A stretch of DNA of 64,000 nucleotides from Pseudomonas taeanensis MS-3 (GCF_000498575.2 NZ_AWSQ01000009.1:372001-436000), one strand, 5' to 3'. Shown: positions 10,379 through 21,348, numbered from the stretch's first letter. Made by a program: numbers and translations. The notes: generated by a model not told the origin, from the sequence alone.

Positions 10379-10499
10379 GGACTTTTTTCAGCTGTTCTTC
10401 GCTTAGTGGCAGGGGTTTGGCGGTGCGTAGCAGCATCATCAGTCCGCCGACTATTGAGCCCAGTACGAGAATGATCAGGAGCCAGATATACCAAGTCAT
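10323..10499 (-). CDS. DUF2897 small membrane protein
   Basis: This 58-residue protein starts at ATG 10499 after an AAGGGGG ribosome site. It has one membrane segment (WYIWLLIILVLGSIVGGLMM) followed by a charged tail (LKKVRERKVEMEAQDAKDAR). This matches the DUF2897 family of short single-span proteins. It is upstream of, and overlaps, the lipoprotein gene, so the two are probably one transcript. Function unknown. Confidence 0.75.
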   Translation of the reverse strand: MTWYIWLLIILVLGSIVGGLMMLLRTAKPLPLSEEQLKKVRERKVEMEAQDAKDARER

Positions 10500-10653
10500 C
10501 ACTACCCCCTTGAATGATTTAGATTTCACCATACGCCTGACGTGCATCGCTGTCAGGCGCTGCGTACAGGCATAGGGCGAAACTATATGGGGGAGGCCGG
10601 TACGCCAGGGCAGCGAGTCGTAAACAAGACCAGTCTGCCCGGCGCGCCTGGTT

Positions 10654-12060
<1,407 letters not shown>

Positions 12061-12269
12061 TCAAGCCGATAGCCGTGATAGAGCCGTTGCATGGACCGTG
12101 CTGTAGGGGACTAAATGCTGCGGTCGCCGCCATGGGGCGGGCCGGTCGGAATTAGCGCGTGACCCAGGTAGTGCGCTTCCATGACAATTGGCGTTTTTCC
12201 CGGCATGGCTTGGTCGGGGCGGTCATGGTGGAGATGAGGTGGATGCCAGGTTTACCCCCGGTGGATGAG

Positions 12270-13016
12270 ATGAAAGAGGAAGTCTTGCTCGCCGAAGTGC
12301 AGGACGCATTTGGCGTGATTCGGGTGGTGGAGGTCGGTGACTACCGCTTCCTCGAATTTGGCGATGCGATCGAGCAGAGTTGCGTATTTACCGCCGACCC
12401 GAGCTGGCTGGAGTACGACTACACCCGCGCCATGCTGCTCGGCGCGCTCAGTCATGCGGCGCCGGAAAGTGCACTGTTTTTGGGCCTTGGTGCCGGCAAC
12501 CTGACCCAGGCCTGCCTCAAGTTCCTGCCCTTGGACGACGTCGAAACCATCGAGTTGCGCCCGGAAGTGCCACGCCTGGCCATGCAGTACCTCGGGCTGG
12601 ACGACGACCCGCGACTGACCATCCGCATCGGCGACGCCCTGGAGCTGCTGGAAACCGCAGAAACCGCGGATCTGATCTTCGTCGACCTGTACACCGATCA
12701 TGGTCCGGGTGTCGGTCACCTGGCCTGGCGTTTTCTCGAGGATTGCCAGAAACGCCTCAACCCGGGTGGTTGGCTAATTATCAACCAGTGGGCCGGTAAC
12801 GACGGTAAGCCGCTCGGCGCACCTTTGCTGCGCGGCCTCTACCATCGACATTATTGGGAGTGTCCGGTGAAAGAGGGCAACGTCATCCTGCTGGTGCCCG
12901 CCGATCTGGACCAGCAACTCGATCTGCCCGGCTTGCAGCGCCGTGCTGAGGCCTTGGCCACGCGCCTGGGCTACTCCTTGCAGCCATTGCTCGAAGTTCT
13001 ACGCCCAGCCAGCTGA
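12270..13016 (+). CDS. Spermidine synthase-like methyltransferase-fold protein
   Basis: About 248 residues from ATG 12270; in-frame starts back to GTG 12159 exist. The sequence has the SpeE-type Rossmann core: LFLGLGAGNLTQACLKFLP (nucleotide-binding loop), VETIELRPEVPRLA, RIGDALELL and LIFVDLYTD. The motif that binds the putrescine chain in true spermidine synthases is not obvious, and the protein is shorter than SpeE, so I call it spermidine-synthase-like only. It stands alone in a divergent arrangement with the DAHP synthase gene. Confidence 0.7.
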   Translation: MKEEVLLAEVQDAFGVIRVVEVGDYRFLEFGDAIEQSCVFTADPSWLEYDYTRAMLLGALSHAAPESALFLGLGAGNLTQACLKFLPLDDVETIELRPEVPRLAMQYLGLDDDPRLTIRIGDALELLETAETADLIFVDLYTDHGPGVGHLAWRFLEDCQKRLNPGGWLIINQWAGNDGKPLGAPLLRGLYHRHYWECPVKEGNVILLVPADLDQQLDLPGLQRRAEALATRLGYSLQPLLEVLRPAS

Positions 13017-13042
13017 CTGTAGGCGCGCGGTTAAACCCTGGA

Positions 13043-13834
13043 TCAACGCCCCTTGAAGTCACCTGGCCGGCGTTCGAGCATGGCGCGCACGCCTTCCTGG
13101 GCATCCTCGCTGGCCATCAGGCGGGTAATGGTCGTGTGCAGATGCTGCGCGGCGGCGGCTTCCCCCTCATGCACAGCCTGGCGCGCCGAGGCCAGGGTCG
13201 CCTGCACGCCGAGCGGAGCCTGGTCGGCGATGCGTTCGGCCAGCCATAACGCGCGCGGCATCAGCTCTTCGCTGGCCAGCACTTCCTGAACCAGGCCCAG
13301 GCGATAAGCCTCATGAGCATCGAATTCATCGCCGGTCAACAGCCAGCGCATGACGTTGCCCCAGCCGGCGCTGCGGTGCATGCGCAGGGTGGCGCCGCCG
13401 AATGGGAAGATGCCGCGCTGCACCTCCATCTGCGCAAAGCGGGTATTGCTGGCGCACAGGTTGATGTCCGAGGCGAGCATCAATTCGATGCCGATGGTGT
13501 AGCAGTAACCTTGGGCCGCGACTATGACCGGCTTGCTTACCCGCGGCCCGCCGAATACGCCCCAGGGGTCGCAGCCGCCGGTGGGTATCTGCCAGCCGGC
13601 GGCAAACTGGGCGGCGACATTGGCCAGGTCCAGGCCCGCGGTGAAATGCTCGCCGTGGGCGAAGACCAACGCCACGCGGGCCTCGCTGTCTTGCTCGTAT
13701 TCACCATATGCCAGGCACAGGTCATTGAGCATGTCCAGGTCGAAGGCATTGCGCTTGGCTGCACGATCCAGGCCGATTCGCATGATATGGCCGCGCTTTT
13801 CACAGCTGACACGGTGGCTGGTTCTCTGGGGCAT
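13043..13834 (-). CDS. Enoyl-CoA hydratase/isomerase (crotonase) family protein
   Basis: This 263-residue crotonase starts at ATG 13834. The oxyanion-hole segments are GEHFTAGLDLANV and AQGYCYTIGIELMLASD, followed by the typical FAQMEVQRGIFPFGG and a C-terminal RRPGDFKGR tail. The Glu pair of true enoyl-CoA hydratases is not evident, so the reaction (hydration, isomerisation or other CoA chemistry) is uncertain. It is single-gene and divergent from deaD. Confidence 0.85.
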   Translation of the reverse strand: MPQRTSHRVSCEKRGHIMRIGLDRAAKRNAFDLDMLNDLCLAYGEYEQDSEARVALVFAHGEHFTAGLDLANVAAQFAAGWQIPTGGCDPWGVFGGPRVSKPVIVAAQGYCYTIGIELMLASDINLCASNTRFAQMEVQRGIFPFGGATLRMHRSAGWGNVMRWLLTGDEFDAHEAYRLGLVQEVLASEELMPRALWLAERIADQAPLGVQATLASARQAVHEGEAAAAQHLHTTITRLMASEDAQEGVRAMLERRPGDFKGR

Positions 13835-14220
13835 GGCACAAATTCCTTGGGCAAAGAACAGGTAACTGGGGTATAGCCGCCTTGCTCGGGCTTGTCCAAG
13901 GTCGCTGGCATGGGCTGGATATGCCAGTAAAGAGTGACCGTTTAGCTGTACGCACGTTAAGTGATGGCAAAAATTAGCACACGAGTCAGGTTTTCCGGTA
14001 TAGTGCGCGCCGGTCAATTCTTGGCCACGTTCAGGTTGTGCAATTCGCTCGAAGGCTATCTTCGGCAGCCAGTCCGCCTAGCGGGCTATCCTTGACGATT
14101 TATTTTTCACTACGTTTTCGCAAATCCCCGCCGACAGGGCTGCCAGGGTGACTTTAGGGTCTTACACGGCATGCGCAGCTTTGGAACATGGGTCTTTGCG
14201 GATGCACTTGAGGCAGACCC
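13835..14220 (+). promoter_or_regulatory. Long structured 5' region of deaD
   Basis: This 386-base gap has no gene. A TATAGT -10 like box is at 13999-14004 with a weak -35, giving a leader of about 210 nt. The last part contains two copies of GGGTCTT (14157-14163 and 14190-14196); both can pair with AGACCC at 14215-14220, directly before the start codon. The ribosome site GAGGC (14210-14214) would lie in the loop or next to the stem. DEAD-box cold-shock helicases often have long regulated leaders; regulation here is inferred. Confidence 0.5.
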
Positions 14221-15891
14221 ATGACCCAGGAAATCGGCGGCTTCGCCGCGCTCGGACTTCACCCCAACGTTCTCTCCGCACTGACTGCCGTCGGTTACGA
14301 AGAGCCGTCGCCCATTCAGGCCCAGGCTATTCCGGTGATTCTCGCCGGCCAGGACATGATCGGTCAGGCGCAAACCGGCACCGGCAAGACCGCGGCCTTC
14401 GCTCTACCATTGCTGTCGAAAATCGATTCGAGCAAGCGCGAGCCGCAGGCTTTGATCCTGGCGCCAACTCGCGAGCTGGCCCTGCAAGTGGCGACCGCGT
14501 TCGAAACCTATTCCAAGCAGATGCCCGGCCTGAATGTGGTTGCGGTGTACGGTGGCGCCCCCATGGGTCCACAGTTGAAGGCTATCCGTCAGGGCGCGCA
14601 AGTGATCGTCGCCACTCCGGGCCGTCTGGTCGACCACCTGCGTCGCGACGAGAAAGTATTGTCGACCATTCAGTACCTGGTGCTCGATGAGGCCGACGAG
14701 ATGCTCAAGCTGGGCTTCATGGACGACCTCGAAGTGATCTTCGAGGCCATGCCGGAAAGTCGTCAGAGCGTGCTGTTCTCTGCGACCCTGCCGCACTCGA
14801 TTCGCTCCATTGCCGAAAAGCACCTGCGCAATCCGCAGCACATCAAGATCGCTTCCAAGACCCAGACTGTGACTGCCATCGAGCAGGCTCACCTGATGGT
14901 CCATGCTGACCAGAAGCACGCCGCGGTGCTGCGTCTGCTGGAAGTTGAGGAATTTGATGCGCTGATCGGTTTTGTGCGCACCAAACAAGCCACTCTGGAC
15001 CTGGCCGCCACCCTGGAGGCCAAGGGCTACAAGGTCGCAGCGCTGAATGGCGATATCGCTCAGAACCAGCGTGAGCGGGTGATCGAGTCGCTGAAAGATG
15101 GCCGCCTGGACATCGTCATTGCTACCGACGTTGCCGCTCGCGGTCTTGACGTACCGCGTATCACCCACGTGATGAACGTGGACATGCCCTACGATCCAGA
15201 ATCCTATGTACACCGCATCGGTCGTACCGGGCGTGCTGGTCGTACCGGGCGCGCGCTGCTGTTGGTGACGCCACGTGAGCGTCGTATGTTGCAGGTGATC
15301 GAGCGTGTGACCGGGCAGAAGGTTGGCGAAGTCAAATTGCCAAACGGCCAGCAAGTGCTGGATGCGCGGATCAAGAAGCTTACCACCAGCCTGACGCCGC
15401 TGGTGGCTGATGCTGAAGCCACTCATGGTGAGCTGTTGGATCGTCTGACTGCCGATATCGGTTGCAGCCCGCGTGCCCTGGCTTCCGCGTTGCTGCGCCT
15501 GGCCACCAAGGGTCAGGCCTTGACCCTGGCTGAAGTCGAGCGCGAGCAGCCGTTGGTGCCGAACAATGCACCGCGTGAACGCAGCGAACGTTCCGAGCGC
15601 TCCGACCGTGGCGACAGTCGTGAGCGTCGCGCACCCGTGCCGTTGGCTGAGGGTCGTGCCCGTTGCCGTACCGCACTGGGTGCGCGTGATGGTATTGCGG
15701 CGAAGAACCTGCTGGGTGCCATTCTTAACGAAGGTGGTCTGGCTCGCGAAGCGATCGGCCGCATTCAGGTGCGCGAAAGCTTCAGTCTGGTTGAGTTGCC
15801 GGAAGATGGCCTGGAGCGTCTGTTGACCAAGTTGAAAGACACCCGCGTTGGCGGTAAGCCGTTGAAGCTGCGTCGCTATCGCGAAGATTGA
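14221..15891 (+). CDS. deaD: ATP-dependent DEAD-box RNA helicase DeaD/CsdA
   Basis: This 556-residue cytoplasmic helicase unwinds structured RNA in ribosome assembly and mRNA turnover, especially in the cold. In order: Q-motif region (FAALGLHPNVLSAL), AQTGTGKT at about 42, PTRELA, TPGR, DEAD at about 159, SAT, then the second RecA domain with VATDVAARGLDVPRI and HRIGRTGRAG. After residue 380 comes the dimerisation region, a basic low-complexity RSERSERSDRGDSRERR linker, and a DbpA-type RNA-binding domain near the C-terminus (RCRTALGARDGIAAKNLLGA). A strong intrinsic terminator follows at 15903-15935. Confidence 0.95.
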   Translation: MTQEIGGFAALGLHPNVLSALTAVGYEEPSPIQAQAIPVILAGQDMIGQAQTGTGKTAAFALPLLSKIDSSKREPQALILAPTRELALQVATAFETYSKQMPGLNVVAVYGGAPMGPQLKAIRQGAQVIVATPGRLVDHLRRDEKVLSTIQYLVLDEADEMLKLGFMDDLEVIFEAMPESRQSVLFSATLPHSIRSIAEKHLRNPQHIKIASKTQTVTAIEQAHLMVHADQKHAAVLRLLEVEEFDALIGFVRTKQATLDLAATLEAKGYKVAALNGDIAQNQRERVIESLKDGRLDIVIATDVAARGLDVPRITHVMNVDMPYDPESYVHRIGRTGRAGRTGRALLLVTPRERRMLQVIERVTGQKVGEVKLPNGQQVLDARIKKLTTSLTPLVADAEATHGELLDRLTADIGCSPRALASALLRLATKGQALTLAEVEREQPLVPNNAPRERSERSERSDRGDSRERRAPVPLAEGRARCRTALGARDGIAAKNLLGAILNEGGLAREAIGRIQVRESFSLVELPEDGLERLLTKLKDTRVGGKPLKLRRYRED

Positions 15892-15902
15892 TCAGCGTTT
15901 CA

Positions 15903-15935
15903 TGAAAAAGCCCCGCCAAGTGCGGGGCTTTTTCA
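15903..15935. terminator. Bidirectional intrinsic terminator (deaD / dioxygenase)
   Basis: TGAAAAAGCCCCGC pairs with GCGGGGCTTTTTCA around a short loop; both strands end in a T run. It lies between the convergent stops of deaD (15891) and the dioxygenase gene (15974), and can serve both. Confidence 0.93.
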
Positions 15936-15973
15936 TGGCTGTTGTTTGGCCCGGAAGGCGCGCTGGCAGTGCT

Positions 15974-16741
15974 TTAAGCGAAGCTGTAGATATCCATGCC
16001 CAGTGCGCCGAGAGTGAAGCCGCTGTGTTCGACCTTGAAGGTGCCGCCGGCGCCACGGGCGAAGAACAGCGGCAGCAGGTGCTCGTCACTTGGATGATTG
16101 CGCGCGGCAGCCGGAGCCTGTCGGCGATAGTCATGCAATGCGGTCTCATCGTCGCGCTCCAGGGTTGTCACCATCCAGTCACGGAAAGCTTGAGCCCAGG
16201 GGGTAATTACCTCCGGGCCGGCGTGCCAGTCCAGCTCGCCCAGGTTGTGGGTGATGCTGCCGGAGCCGATCAGCAGCACGCCATCTTCACGCAGCCCGGC
16301 CAAGGCAAGGCCGATCTGGGTCTGTAATGCAGGGCCTTGGCGGCTGGGCAAGGACAGTTGCACGACGGGAATCTCGGCCTGCGGGTACATCAACGACAGC
16401 GGTACCCAGGCGCCGTGATCCAGCGGACGCTGAGGGTCGAGTTGGGCGTGCAGTCCGACAACCTTTAGGTGTTCGACGACCTCTTGCGCCAGTTGCGGAT
16501 GGCCTGGGGCGGGGTAGTGCAGGGTATAGAGCTCGTCTGGGAAACCATGAAAGTCGTGCCAGGTCTCAGGTCGGGCTGAACTGGTGACATACAGCTCCGG
16601 GCTCTCCCAGTGTGCGGATACCACCAGGATTGCGCGGGGTGTCGGCAGTTCTGCTGCGAGGCGAGCCAAGGCTGGTCCGCTGGCGCCGGGGTCCAGGGCC
16701 AGCATCGGGGAGCCGTGAGAGATGAACAGGCTAGGTAGCAT
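15974..16741 (-). CDS. ygiD: DODA-type extradiol aromatic ring-opening dioxygenase (YgiD-like)
   Basis: This 255-residue protein has the LigB/4,5-DOPA dioxygenase signatures: FISHGSPMLALD with His9, VVSAHWES, LHYPAPGHPQLA, DHGAWVPLSLMYP, and GSGSITHNLGEL. The histidines and a glutamate would hold the metal ion. Bacterial YgiD proteins cleave DOPA-like catechols in vitro; the natural substrate is unclear. A good GGAG site precedes ATG 16741. Confidence 0.88.
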   Translation of the reverse strand: MLPSLFISHGSPMLALDPGASGPALARLAAELPTPRAILVVSAHWESPELYVTSSARPETWHDFHGFPDELYTLHYPAPGHPQLAQEVVEHLKVVGLHAQLDPQRPLDHGAWVPLSLMYPQAEIPVVQLSLPSRQGPALQTQIGLALAGLREDGVLLIGSGSITHNLGELDWHAGPEVITPWAQAFRDWMVTTLERDDETALHDYRRQAPAAARNHPSDEHLLPLFFARGAGGTFKVEHSGFTLGALGMDIYSFA

Positions 16742-16990
16742 GGCGTACTCCTTATCAATGAGGACGATCTTCTATCGGTCATTCGGGGGAATCAAACGGG
16801 AATAATCGGACTTTTTCATCGGCTTAATAGATGCTTTGGCAGGCGCCGGCTTGGGGCGTTATTCGCGCCTTGCCGCGAGGGTCTGATCGGCGTCTGAATG
16901 CTCAGTTTCAACTAGCCCCGGGAGTAGAGTGGGTTGGCCTCGCGCGCAGTTTGGGTCAGGATTGCTCAGTTAAGAATTTAGGGGGGCAGC

Positions 16991-17647
16991 ATGCACGAGG
17001 ACTTCTGGCAGGCGCGTTGGGCGCGTAACGAAATCGGTTTTCATGCGAACGAGGTCAATCCCTACCTGCAACGCTACTGGCCTGATCTGGCGATGCCTGG
17101 TGGTGCACGTGTGTTGGTGCCGCTGTGTGGGAAAAGCCTGGACCTGGCCTGGCTGGCGGCGCAGAGCTGTCGGGTTGTGGGTGTCGAGTTGGCGCAGAAG
17201 GCAGTAGAGGATTTCTTCGCTATGCATGAATTGCAGGCGCAGATCAGTCAGGAGGGGGCGTTCAAGGTCTATCGCGCCGGCTCGCTGGAGATCTATTGCG
17301 GTGACTTCTTTGCCTTGACTGCGCGGCAGTTGGGCGATTGCCAGGCGTTGTATGACCGCGCCGCTCTGATCGCCTTGCCCGCCGAGATGCGTGCGCGTTA
17401 TGTGGAGCACCTGCGTGAGCTTCTCGCGCCTGGTTGCCAGGGACTGCTGGTGACTCTGGATTACCCGCAAGCAGAGATGCAGGGGCCGCCCTTTGCGCTG
17501 GATGAGGATGAGGTGCGGGGACTGTTCCAGAGTGGTTGGCAGATGAGGTTAGTGGAGGCGCGGGATGTGCTGGGTGAAAACGTGAAGTTTCGGCAGCGAG
17601 GACTGACGCGCTTGGATGAGCGGGCTTATCGACTGATCCGTACTTAG
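16991..17647 (+). CDS. tpm: Thiopurine S-methyltransferase
   Basis: This 218-residue SAM-dependent methyltransferase has the family N-terminus ([15 protein letters not shown]), the SAM-binding [17 protein letters not shown] near residue 40, [14 protein letters not shown], and [10 protein letters not shown], and is the usual bacterial Tpm length. Bacterial members methylate thiopurines and also selenium and tellurium compounds. GGGGGG precedes ATG 16991. A 7-bp GC hairpin without a T run (17688-17709) follows; its role is doubtful. Confidence 0.92.
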   Translation: MHEDFWQARWARNEIGFHANEVNPYLQRYWPDLAMPGGARVLVPLCGKSLDLAWLAAQSCRVVGVELAQKAVEDFFAMHELQAQISQEGAFKVYRAGSLEIYCGDFFALTARQLGDCQALYDRAALIALPAEMRARYVEHLRELLAPGCQGLLVTLDYPQAEMQGPPFALDEDEVRGLFQSGWQMRLVEARDVLGENVKFRQRGLTRLDERAYRLIRT

Positions 17648-17749
17648 TGGGCAGCGCGTATCCAGAAGACTGCGCCTGCATGGCCCGCCTGGGGTAATCA
17701 GGCCCCAGGTGGGGTAGTTATGCCGCGATCATGCTGCTAAAGGATTGGG

Positions 17750-18142
17750 CTAGGTCAGGGTCGCTTCGCTGCAAACTTTGTCGAAGACCTCTGGCGTCAG
17801 TGCGGCCAGTCCTTGTTTGTCGAGCACTTCACGTGGATGTTCGTCGCCGGGGAAACTGCTGTCGATCATGCTAAGCAGCTGTAATCCGCGATCGGTCAAT
17901 ACGAAGTTCTCGCCATTACCACCCTCGCTTTCAGGGCGTGCGGCAATAAAGCCCGCCTTGAGCAGCAGTGACTCATATTCTGTCGCCTGCGCCTTCAGTG
18001 CGTCCAGGTTGTCGATGGGCTGGCCGGCTTGTTTCAGTTCTGCAGCCAGTTCCTCGGCGTAAGTGCGCGGGGCGAAGCGCTTGCCGGCCGAGTTCTGCAC
18101 TTCATGCAGTAAACGTTCGATCAGATCCCAGTTGTAGCTCAT
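17750..18142 (-). CDS. DUF2513-like winged-helix protein
   Basis: This 130-residue protein begins NWDLIERLLHEVQNSAGKRF, then has a helix-rich region and KAGFIAARPESEGGNGENFVLTDRGLQLLSMI, the pattern of small DUF2513/winged-helix proteins that read like MarR-type folds. It is acidic at the C-terminus. It is likely a regulator or adaptor, but this is weak. It is upstream of htpX and may share its minus-strand transcription direction only. Confidence 0.6.
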   Translation of the reverse strand: MSYNWDLIERLLHEVQNSAGKRFAPRTYAEELAAELKQAGQPIDNLDALKAQATEYESLLLKAGFIAARPESEGGNGENFVLTDRGLQLLSMIDSSFPGDEHPREVLDKQGLAALTPEVFDKVCSEATLT

Positions 18143-18314
18143 GTCATCGTCTCCCGTTGTCGTCGTGCTCGGAACAGTGCCGAGGCTCGCTCAGTCCTTG
18201 AGGTTCTCGACCTTCCTAAAGTCCGACAGGGGTGCGCGCTTAAGGTTCGTTACAGCAAGTCTGGCTGGCTTCGGCAGCAAGCGCGGGTCTGGCTCTGAGC
18301 TGGCGATTGACTAT

Positions 18315-18345
18315 AAAAAAGGGCGACCCGAGGGTCGCCCTTTTT
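18315..18345. terminator. Intrinsic terminator downstream of htpX
   Basis: AAAAAAGGGCGACCC pairs with GGGTCGCCCTTTTT around CGA. It lies 14 bases past the htpX stop (18359, minus strand) and reads as a terminator on both strands. Confidence 0.9.
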
Positions 18346-18358
18346 GTGCGTGCCGTGC

Positions 18359-19231
18359 TTAGCCGCGCTGACGCAGCGCTTCGATGCGCTCCTCCAGTGG
18401 CGGGTGGCTCATCAGCAGGCCAGCCAGGCCATGCTTCAGGCCGCCGTTGATGCCGAACGCGGTCAGGCTGTCGGGCATCTGCACTGGCACCCCTTGTTCG
18501 GCGCGCAAGCGCTGCAGCGCACCGATCATGGCGTTAGTGCCGGCCAGGCGGGCGCCCGCTTCGTCGGCCTTGAATTCCCTTTTACGCGAGAACCACATGA
18601 CGATGATGCTGGCCAGGATGCCAAGTACCAGTTCAGCGAAGATAGTCGCGACGAAATAGCCGATGCCGTGCCCGCTTTCGTTTTTCAGGATCACCTTGTC
18701 GACGAAGTTGCCGAAGATCCGCGCAAAGAACATCACGAAGGTGTTCACCACGCCCTGGATCAGCGCCAGGGTGACCATGTCGCCATTGGCCACGTGGCCG
18801 ATCTCGTGGGCCAGTACGGCGCGCACCTCGTCGGGGGAGAAGCGCTCCAGCAGGCCTTGGCTCACGGCGACCAGCGCGTCGTTCTTGTTCCAGCCGGTGG
18901 CAAAGGCGTTGGACTCGTAAGCCGGGAAGATGCCCACTTCGGGCATCTTGATGCCGGCTTCGCGGGACAGCTCTTCCACGGTCTGCAGCAACCACTGTTC
19001 GTGGCGGGTGCGCGGCTGGCTGATGATCTCGGTGCCGGTGCTCATCTTCGCCATCCATTTGGAGATGAGTAGCGAGATCAGTGAGCCGGCAAAGCCGAAC
19101 ACGGCGCAGAAGATCAGCAGGCTGCCGTAGTTCTGGCCCGTGTAGCGGTCTACTCCCAGGAGCTTGAGTGTGATGCTGGCGATGATAAGGACGGCCAGGT
19201 TGGTGGCCAGGAACAACAGAATGCGCATCAT
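18359..19231 (-). CDS. htpX: Membrane zinc protease HtpX
   Basis: This 290-residue M48 protease has two N-terminal membrane helices ([19 protein letters not shown] and [18 protein letters not shown]), the zinc motif [12 protein letters not shown] near residue 140, two further membrane helices, and the third zinc ligand Glu in [12 protein letters not shown]. It degrades misfolded inner-membrane proteins with its active site on the cytoplasmic side. Its length and layout match the family. A terminator follows. Confidence 0.95.
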   Translation of the reverse strand: MMRILLFLATNLAVLIIASITLKLLGVDRYTGQNYGSLLIFCAVFGFAGSLISLLISKWMAKMSTGTEIISQPRTRHEQWLLQTVEELSREAGIKMPEVGIFPAYESNAFATGWNKNDALVAVSQGLLERFSPDEVRAVLAHEIGHVANGDMVTLALIQGVVNTFVMFFARIFGNFVDKVILKNESGHGIGYFVATIFAELVLGILASIIVMWFSRKREFKADEAGARLAGTNAMIGALQRLRAEQGVPVQMPDSLTAFGINGGLKHGLAGLLMSHPPLEERIEALRQRG

Positions 19232-19320
19232 GGTGTGAAACTACTCCTCACGGGAAGGGCGTACTGGTTATGCGGGCTATATAAGGGTGCAGGGCCCTGA
19301 TCTTCAATCGAGGGACTATT

Positions 19321-19773
19321 TCAAACTGTGTCGTTTGCGCCCGGTAGAGTGCTTTCAAAGAGCAGGCGGGTCAGGCGCGCGAGTCGTTCGCCGTGTTGCT
19401 CGGCGATCGCCTGGCGCAGCTGGAAGGCCAGCGTGCCGTGCACGCGGCGCACGCTGGGCGGCACTACTTCCGCATCACGCAAGGCGTGGGGCACGCTACG
19501 TGACAGGCGCAGAAAGCCCTTCTCGCTGAGTACCGCCTGATCCAGGGCGTCATAGGCGATACTCGACTCGAAGCGCAGGTAACCTTCCTCTGCCAGCCAC
19601 AGCAGGGCGCCCAGGCAGCTCTGGTGGCGTTTGCTTGGCAGGCCGAACTCGTCCACCTCTTCGCGACCGATCAGGTCCTCCACATACAGCGCCATCTTGC
19701 GCGGGAAGACCTGGTAGAGCAGCAGCAGGCCGCGGGCGGCATCCTTGTAGAAATCGTCGATTTGTAGATCCAT
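19321..19773 (-). CDS. Conserved hypothetical protein
   Basis: This 150-residue protein starts at ATG 19773 (an in-frame start lies at 19791). It begins MDLQIDDFYKDAARGLLLLY and is mostly helical with no cysteine-metal motif or membrane segment. I do not recognise a named family. It resembles small Pseudomonas proteins found between htpX and the AlaA-like aminotransferase gene. Function unknown. Confidence 0.65.
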   Translation of the reverse strand: MDLQIDDFYKDAARGLLLLYQVFPRKMALYVEDLIGREEVDEFGLPSKRHQSCLGALLWLAEEGYLRFESSIAYDALDQAVLSEKGFLRLSRSVPHALRDAEVVPPSVRRVHGTLAFQLRQAIAEQHGERLARLTRLLFESTLPGANDTV

Positions 19774-19890
19774 GGGCTCAGAACTTGGCAATCATAGCGG
19801 TGGGTGGTAGCGGCAGCTGGCGACCAAGTATTTCCCGGGACTGGCGCCGGTGGATAAATAGCGTTTGGCCTGGGGCATGGACTGTTCCGG

Positions 19891-21102
19891 TTACTGCTGA
19901 TAGCCCTTGAGGAAGTTGCCGATGCGTCCGATCGCCTGTTCGAGGTCGTCTACCCGGGGGAGGGTGACCACGCGGAAGTGATCCGGCCACGGCCAGTTGA
20001 ACGCAGTGCCCTGGACAACCAGTAGTTTCTCCGAGAGCAGCAGATCCAGCACGAACTTCTCGTCGTTGTGAATCGGACAGACTTTTGGATCGATCTTCGG
20101 GAAGGCATACAGTGCCCCCATCGGCTTGACGCAGCTGACCCCGGGAATGTCGTTGAGCAGCTCCCAGGTGCGATTGCGTTGCTCCAGCAGGCGGCCGTTG
20201 GGCAGTACCAGGTCGTTGATGCTCTGGTAGCCGCCGAGGGCGGTCTGGATCGCATGCTGGCTCGGCACGTTGGGGCACAGGCGCATGTTGGCGAGGATAT
20301 CCAGGCCTTCGATGTAGCTCTGTGCCCGGTGCTTGGGCCCGGAGATCGCCACCCAGCCGCTGCGAAAACCCGCGACGCGGTATGACTTCGACAGGCCGTT
20401 GAAGGTCAGGCACAGCACGTCCGGCGCCAAGGCGGCGGTGCAGGTGTGCTGGGCCTCGTCGTAGAGGATCTTGTCGTAGATTTCGTCGGAGAACAGTACC
20501 AGGTTGTGTTGCCGCGCCAGTTCGACGAGGTCCTCCAGTACGGCTCTGGAATAGACCGCACCAGTCGGGTTGTTCGGGTTGATCAGTACCAGGGCTTTGG
20601 TGCTTGGGGTGATCTTCGCGCGTATGTCGGCGATATCGGGGAACCAGCCGGCCTGTTCGTCGCACAGGTAGTGCACCGGCTTGCCGCCAGACAGTGCCAC
20701 CGCAGCGGTCCATAGCGGGTAGTCCGGCGCCGGGATCAGCACTTCGTCGCCGTTGTTGAGCAGTGCCTGCATGGCCATCACGATCAGTTCGGAGACGCCG
20801 TTGCCGAGGTAGATGTCCTCGATGCCAACGCCCTCCACCTGCTGTTGCTGGTAGTACTGCATCACTGCCTTGCGCGCGCTGAACAGGCCCTTGGAGTCGC
20901 TATAGCCTTGCGCGGAGGGTAGGTTGCGAATTACGTCCTGGAGAATCTCCTCGGGAGCCTCGAATCCGAACGGCGCCGGATTGCCAATGTTTAGCTTGAG
21001 GATGCGGTGGCCTTCCTCCTCCAGGCGTTTGGCGTGCTTGAGCACAGGCCCGCGGATGTCATAGCAGACGTTGGCGAGCTTGTTCGATTTGCTGACCTGC
21101 AT
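19891..21102 (-). CDS. alaA: Alanine-type aminotransferase (AlaA/YfbQ family)
   Basis: This 403-residue fold-type I PLP enzyme has KLNIGNPAPFGFEAP near the N-terminus, NGVSELI (PLP phosphate region), INPNNPTGAVYS, SDEIYDKILYD (Asp for the pyridine N), and the catalytic Lys in FNGLSKSYRVAGFRSGW, which matches glutamate-pyruvate aminotransferase AlaA. It converts pyruvate plus glutamate to alanine and 2-oxoglutarate in E. coli. It reads away from msrB. Confidence 0.88.
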   Translation of the reverse strand: MQVSKSNKLANVCYDIRGPVLKHAKRLEEEGHRILKLNIGNPAPFGFEAPEEILQDVIRNLPSAQGYSDSKGLFSARKAVMQYYQQQQVEGVGIEDIYLGNGVSELIVMAMQALLNNGDEVLIPAPDYPLWTAAVALSGGKPVHYLCDEQAGWFPDIADIRAKITPSTKALVLINPNNPTGAVYSRAVLEDLVELARQHNLVLFSDEIYDKILYDEAQHTCTAALAPDVLCLTFNGLSKSYRVAGFRSGWVAISGPKHRAQSYIEGLDILANMRLCPNVPSQHAIQTALGGYQSINDLVLPNGRLLEQRNRTWELLNDIPGVSCVKPMGALYAFPKIDPKVCPIHNDEKFVLDLLLSEKLLVVQGTAFNWPWPDHFRVVTLPRVDDLEQAIGRIGNFLKGYQQ

Positions 21103-21311
21103 GTAAGTGATCCCGAAATGATGAGGCGCCGCTGATTCCGATCCTGTGAAGCGTGACGAGCGCAGATTGGCTCGGCCAAGACAGGCAGTAGCGCTGTCTA
21201 GTCGCGCATCATGCTGTTCGCGCGACCTGTGCGGCGGTACACAAGGCCCTGCTCGGCAAGTCTTGGCAGGCTGTAACGCGGGTGACAGACTGGGGTCGAA
21301 TCATACGTGGC

Positions 21312-21348
21312 AGTCCGATCTTGGCAAAGCGACGGATCGGGCTTTTTT
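21312..21348 (+). terminator. Terminator-like hairpin just ahead of msrB
   Basis: AGTCCGATC (21312-21320) pairs with GATCGGGCT (21335-21343) around a 14-base loop and is followed by TTTTTT (21343-21348). It sits 20 bases before the msrB start. It may be the end of a short upstream transcript or an attenuator in the msrB leader. Confidence 0.55.

Noticed and set aside
17688-17709. CCTGGGG/CCCCAGG hairpin after tpm
   Set aside because: Only 7 bp and no T run; could be chance in GC-rich DNA.
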